Shown here one piece after another: positions 60,597 through 64,000 of a stretch of DNA of 64,000 nucleotides. This stretch comes from PXAP01 sp964421595. Its GTDB lineage: Bacteria > Bacteroidota > Bacteroidia > Bacteroidales > PUMT01. The DNA is taken from positions 22,459 through 86,458 of the forward strand of contig CAYQXY010000021.1 of NCBI GenBank assembly GCA_964421595.1, written 5' to 3'. A program made the position numbers and the translations under genes. Each line of letters opens with the position of its first letter. Within the stretch, counting starts at the first letter, position 1. The notes under the pieces were generated by a model. That model was given only the letters and a program-made list of their open reading frames with translations, was not told the DNA's origin and ran no database searches.

Positions 60597-61931
60597 ATGG
60601 ACCACAGAGTGCAGAAATTCATGGCAAATATTATTGCCAAAAATCCAGGAGAACTTGAATTCCATCAGGCTGTTCATGAAGTAGCCGAATCTCTGATCCC
60701 TTTCATAGAAGAGAATCCTAAATACAAGTATGCCAAAATTCTCGAGAGAATTGCAGAACCGGAAAGGATAATCATGTTCAGGGTTCCCTGGCTGGATGAT
60801 AAGGGAGAGATACAGATTAATAAAGGATACCGAATTGAAATGAACTCTGCTATAGGACCTTACAAGGGAGGCCTGCGCTTCCATCCTACGGTAAACCTGG
60901 GTATTTTGAAATTCCTGGCTTTCGAGCAGGTGTTCAAAAATTCACTTACCACCCTCCCTATGGGTGGAGGTAAGGGTGGATCTGATTTTGATCCTAAAGG
61001 AAAATCTGATAATGAAGTCATGAAATTCTGTCAAAGCTTTATGACTGAACTAAGCCGTCACATCGGGCCTGACACAGATGTTCCGGCAGGTGATATAGGT
61101 GTTGGAGGCAGGGAAATCGGTTTTATGTTTGGACAGTACAAAAGGTTGCGGAATGAATTCACCGGCGTTTTGACAGGAAAAGGGAGGGAATGGGGAGGAA
61201 GCCTCATACGACCGGAGGCCACGGGGTACGGCTGTGTATATTTCGCACAGGCAATGTTAAATGATGAGAGTTTTCACGGTAAAACGGTAGCAGTCTCCGG
61301 CTCGGGTAATGTTGCCCAGTATGCAACAGAAAAATCTACACAGCTGGGCGCAAAAGTAGTCACGATGTCTGACAGCACCGGTTTCATTTATGATCCCGGA
61401 GGAATAACAAGGGAAAAGCTGGACTGGGTAATGGAACTGAAGAATATAAGAAGAGGCAGGATAAAAGATTATGCAGATCAATTCGGAGTTGAGTTTTTTG
61501 AAGGGAAAAGGCCATGGGAAATAAAGTGCGATATAGCCCTCCCCTGCGCAACAGAAAACGAGATAAATCAAAGAGAGGCTGAAACCCTGATCAGTAACGG
61601 TTGCCGTCTGGTTTCTGAAGGGGCAAACATGCCATCTACACCGGAGGCAGTGGAGATTTTCCTTGCAAACAGGATACTTTACGGACCAGGTAAGGCTGCA
61701 AATGCAGGTGGCGTTGCCGTAAGCGGACTGGAAATGACTCAAAATTCCATGAGGATGAGCTGGCACCGTGAGGAAGTTGATAGTAAATTGCAGCAGATTA
61801 TGAAAGATATTCATGAAACATGTATAAAATTCGGCCGTGAAGATGATGGCTATATAAATTATGTCAAGGGCTCCAATATTGGAGGGTTTGTTAAAGTAGC
61901 CGATGCGATGCTCGCCCAGGGAGCTGTATAA
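60597..61931 (+). CDS. gdhA: Glutamate dehydrogenase, hexameric type, paralogue 2
   Basis: The 444-residue enzyme matches paralogue 1 along its full length: NSAIGPYKGGLRFHPT, LPMGGGKGGSDFDPKGKS with catalytic Lys126, DTDVPAGDIGVGGREIGFMFG. Its Rossmann part reads VSGSGNVAQYATEKSTQLGAKVVTMSDSTGFIYDPGG, close to NADP-type GdhA proteins. It probably assimilates ammonia with NADPH. It has its own promoter and is followed 9 bases later by tatD, so they may be co-transcribed. Two paralogues within 3 kb suggest a local duplication or complementary cofactor roles. Confidence 0.96.
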   Translation: MDHRVQKFMANIIAKNPGELEFHQAVHEVAESLIPFIEENPKYKYAKILERIAEPERIIMFRVPWLDDKGEIQINKGYRIEMNSAIGPYKGGLRFHPTVNLGILKFLAFEQVFKNSLTTLPMGGGKGGSDFDPKGKSDNEVMKFCQSFMTELSRHIGPDTDVPAGDIGVGGREIGFMFGQYKRLRNEFTGVLTGKGREWGGSLIRPEATGYGCVYFAQAMLNDESFHGKTVAVSGSGNVAQYATEKSTQLGAKVVTMSDSTGFIYDPGGITREKLDWVMELKNIRRGRIKDYADQFGVEFFEGKRPWEIKCDIALPCATENEINQREAETLISNGCRLVSEGANMPSTPEAVEIFLANRILYGPGKAANAGGVAVSGLEMTQNSMRMSWHREEVDSKLQQIMKDIHETCIKFGREDDGYINYVKGSNIGGFVKVADAMLAQGAV

Positions 61932-61940
61932 TAACCGGAT

Positions 61941-62723
61941 ATGATCCTAATAGATACTCATACTCATCTCTATTTGCCTCATTTCAAAGATGACCTTGAT
62001 CAGGTCATAAAAAATGCCACAGATTACAATGTGGTAAAAATGCTCCTGCCGAATATTGACTATTCTACAATCGGCCAAATGCTTGAAGTTTGCACTCAGT
62101 TCCCCGCGTATTGTCATCCCATGCTGGGGCTTCATCCTACATCGGTTGGCGAAGATTATGTCAGTCAGCTATCGCTTATAAAATCTGCGGGACAAAATGA
62201 AAAATTTATTGCTATTGGCGAAACAGGGATGGATGCATACTGGGATAAAAGCTATATGAGCCAGCAGGAAAGTGCTTTTATAACACAGATCGGGTGGGCA
62301 AAAGAGATGGACCTGCCGATCGTTATTCATTCACGCGATACTATGGATATCGTTCTCGCAATTCTGAAAACTCATTCGGATGGCAAGTTAAGAGGAGTGT
62401 TACATGCGTTTTCGGGAACTGCCTTGCAGGCTGACTTTGCTGTCGGAATGGGTTTCAAGATAGGACTGGGCGGGGTTATAACATATAAGAATTCAGGACT
62501 CGAACCGGTAATTGAGGCAATCGATTTGCAAAATATTATACTGGAGACCGATTCTCCATACCTTACTCCGGTCCCACACAGGGGTAAACGAAATGAAAGC
62601 GCTAACCTGGTACATATTGTAAGGAAAATAGCGGAAGTTAAGGGTATCACAACAGAAGAAGCAGCAGCAACAACCAGCCGGAATGCCATTGACCTGTTTA
62701 ATCTGAAAATTAACAACCCGTAA
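61941..62723 (+). CDS. TatD-family metal-dependent hydrolase
   Basis: The 260-residue protein has the TatD barrel: DTHTHLY with His7 and His9, AIGETGMD, VIHSRDT, LHAFSG and LETDSPYLTPVPHRGKRNE. These supply the metal ligands. TatD proteins act as 3'-5' DNA exonucleases or D-aminoacyl-tRNA-type hydrolases, depending on the member; which one applies here is open. It is cytoplasmic, of normal length, and sits 9 bases after gdhA2. Confidence 0.94.
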   Translation: MILIDTHTHLYLPHFKDDLDQVIKNATDYNVVKMLLPNIDYSTIGQMLEVCTQFPAYCHPMLGLHPTSVGEDYVSQLSLIKSAGQNEKFIAIGETGMDAYWDKSYMSQQESAFITQIGWAKEMDLPIVIHSRDTMDIVLAILKTHSDGKLRGVLHAFSGTALQADFAVGMGFKIGLGGVITYKNSGLEPVIEAIDLQNIILETDSPYLTPVPHRGKRNESANLVHIVRKIAEVKGITTEEAAATTSRNAIDLFNLKINNP

Positions 62724-62865
62724 TACTGGTAAACAGAAATAAACCAGGGCACCAAAAAAAGAAATGGACAAAGTATGGGTGACCGATAGTAATTGAAACA
62801 TTGAACACGAATTCCCTCATAGATTTAATTAATTGTCTGATAACTAATTAATCTGCGCTATTCAA

Positions 62866-63888
62866 ATGAAACCGTCAATCCTTATTATTTATACAGGAGG
62901 TACGATAGGGATGACACTTGATCCCAAAACCGGGGAGCTTTCTCCGGTCGATTTTTCAGCAATATCAAACCAGCTTCCGGAACTTATCAGGTTTGACCTT
63001 GAAATTAAGACCATTTCCTTTACACCCCCTATTGACTCCTCTGAAGTAGAGCCCGAACTGTGGATTGATCTGGCATCAACAATAGGCAAACACTATGACG
63101 AATTTGACGGTTTTGTTATACTGCACGGAACAGACACAATGTCATATTCTGCTTCAGCACTGAGCTTTTTACTTGAGAATCTGGGCAAGCCGGTAATATT
63201 TACCGGATCGCAGCTGCCAATCGGGATGCTCCGGACCGACGGAAAAGAGAATCTTATCAGTTCAATCGAAATTGCAGCAGCGAAAATCAATAACGTTCCG
63301 GCAGTACCTGAAGTTTGCATATTTTTTCAGAATAAGCTTTTCAGGGGAAATCGGACTACCAAACATAATGTAGAGTATTTTAACGCTTTTCGTTCTGATA
63401 ATTACCCCGAGCTGGCAGAAACCGGAATCAATATTAAATATAATCACCATGCTATTCTCAGACCTGAAAAGAAAAAAAAATTAATTGTTCATTTGGCAAT
63501 GAACAACAACATGGCTGTTCTTAAAATATTTCCTGGCATAACAAAAAAGGTGGTTAATGCAATTTTGAATATTAAAGGATTAAAGGGTGTTGTAATGGAA
63601 ACATATGGTGCCGGGAATGCTCCAACTGCAAACTGGTTTATTTCTGAAATAGAGTCGGCAATTAAAAAAGGGATATTGATTTTAAATGTAAGCCAGTGTG
63701 CTTCCGGAAGTGTAGATATGAGTAAGTATAAGACCGGGAAAAGGCTTTTGGAGGCAGGTGTTTTGAGCGGATATGACATCACAACTGAGGCGGCTATTAC
63801 AAAATTGATGTTCCTCTTTGCGCAATATTCAGATGTTGAACAAATTAGATCATTTATAAATATACAGATCAGGGGAGAAATAAACTAA
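62866..63888 (+). CDS. ansA: Type I asparaginase (cytoplasmic)
   Basis: The 340-residue enzyme has the nucleophile Thr13 in YTGGTIGM, the second active-site Thr89-Asp90 in LHGTDTMSYSAS, and TGSQLPIGMLRTDGKENL. It has no signal peptide, so it is the type I form. It hydrolyses asparagine to aspartate and ammonia, which fits beside two glutamate dehydrogenases. It starts 142 bases after tatD, so it may have its own promoter. Confidence 0.96.
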   Translation: MKPSILIIYTGGTIGMTLDPKTGELSPVDFSAISNQLPELIRFDLEIKTISFTPPIDSSEVEPELWIDLASTIGKHYDEFDGFVILHGTDTMSYSASALSFLLENLGKPVIFTGSQLPIGMLRTDGKENLISSIEIAAAKINNVPAVPEVCIFFQNKLFRGNRTTKHNVEYFNAFRSDNYPELAETGINIKYNHHAILRPEKKKKLIVHLAMNNNMAVLKIFPGITKKVVNAILNIKGLKGVVMETYGAGNAPTANWFISEIESAIKKGILILNVSQCASGSVDMSKYKTGKRLLEAGVLSGYDITTEAAITKLMFLFAQYSDVEQIRSFINIQIRGEIN

Positions 63889-63966
63889 CAATTTATTTTT
63901 ATTCTGGATTTTTTAGTAACTTGCCGCGCTGAAAAACAAATTATCTGTATCTTTATTTTATTTGCA

Positions 63967-64000
63967 GGAGAGGTGGCCGAGTGGTCGAAGGCGCACGCCT
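63967..64000 (+). tRNA. tRNA-Ser, 5' part (cut by window edge)
   Basis: The last 34 bases begin GGAGAGGTGGCCGAGTGGTC, which is the acceptor stem and D-arm of a bacterial tRNA-Ser. The anticodon lies outside the window, so the isoacceptor cannot be given. A possible -7-like TAACTTG is at 63917-63923. Confidence 0.9.

Noticed and set aside
1..64000. CRISPR arrays, insertion sequences, prophage or conjugative genes
   Set aside because: No regularly spaced repeats, transposase, integrase or phage structural genes were found in the window.

Overview
The window is a stretch of chromosome from a member of the Bacteroidota, most likely the order Bacteroidales or a close relative. The evidence is the type IX secretion/gliding translocon gene sprA lying between ruvA and gcvH, a fused lpxC-fabZ gene between lpxD and lpxA, a suf operon that includes sufE and a DUF59 gene, GSCFA and DUF5916 proteins, and promoters of the Bacteroidota type (TTTG, about 20 bases, TAnnTTTG). 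The DNA looks moderately AT-rich. Shine-Dalgarno sites are weak or absent, as is usual in this phylum. The window holds about 44 protein genes (one cut by the left edge), one tRNA cut by the right edge, a truncated pseudogene and one possible gene remnant. I see no CRISPR array, insertion sequence, prophage or rRNA.

Layout. 1-7 kb: envelope and housekeeping genes (TPR-like protein, lptE, a sigma-54 activator, kdsB, a GSCFA protein, a YjbQ-family protein, queG, a NYN-domain protein). 7-12 kb: a DUF5916 outer-membrane protein, then perR and katA behind a perfect Fur/PerR-type palindrome. 12-19 kb: a TraB/GumN protein and a polytopic membrane protein that share an N-terminal segment, an S9 and an S8 peptidase, and a truncated metal P-type ATPase. 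19.5-29 kb: a Cys/Met-metabolism PLP enzyme, a mazEF-type toxin-antitoxin pair, and a Cus-like copper/silver export cluster (cusA, a TolC-family protein with a Met-rich insert, cusB, a secreted HMA protein). 29.6-36.6 kb: sufBCDS-sufE-DUF59, divergent from thiL. 36.9-41.8 kb: lipid A and fatty-acid genes lpxA, lpxC/fabZ, lpxD and an HD phosphohydrolase. 42-47 kb: rimP-nusA-infB behind a clear promoter and a leader hairpin. 47-55.5 kb: gcvH, sprA, ruvA. 55.7-64 kb: proline dehydrogenase, two glutamate dehydrogenase paralogues on either side of dprA, tatD, a type I asparaginase and the start of tRNA-Ser.

How the genes fit together. LPS production and export are well covered: kdsB (Kdo activation), lpxA/C/D (lipid A), lptE (export). 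The suf operon builds Fe-S clusters, needed for example by QueG. perR-katA handles peroxide. The cus cluster pumps monovalent metal from the periplasm and outer face, and the truncated ATPase nearby looks like a lost inner-membrane exporter. Proline dehydrogenase, asparaginase and two glutamate dehydrogenases point to amino acids as carbon and nitrogen sources. SprA indicates a type IX secretion system, although I could not see a type IX C-terminal sorting domain on either peptidase.

The signals most worth a second look are the N-terminal module shared by the TraB-like and membrane proteins; the PerR that keeps its regulatory metal ligands but has lost the structural zinc cysteines; the long bulged hairpin followed by a promoter-terminator unit between gdhA1 and dprA; the direct-repeat/hairpin block between thiL and lpxA; the Met-rich TolC insert; and two gene remnants.
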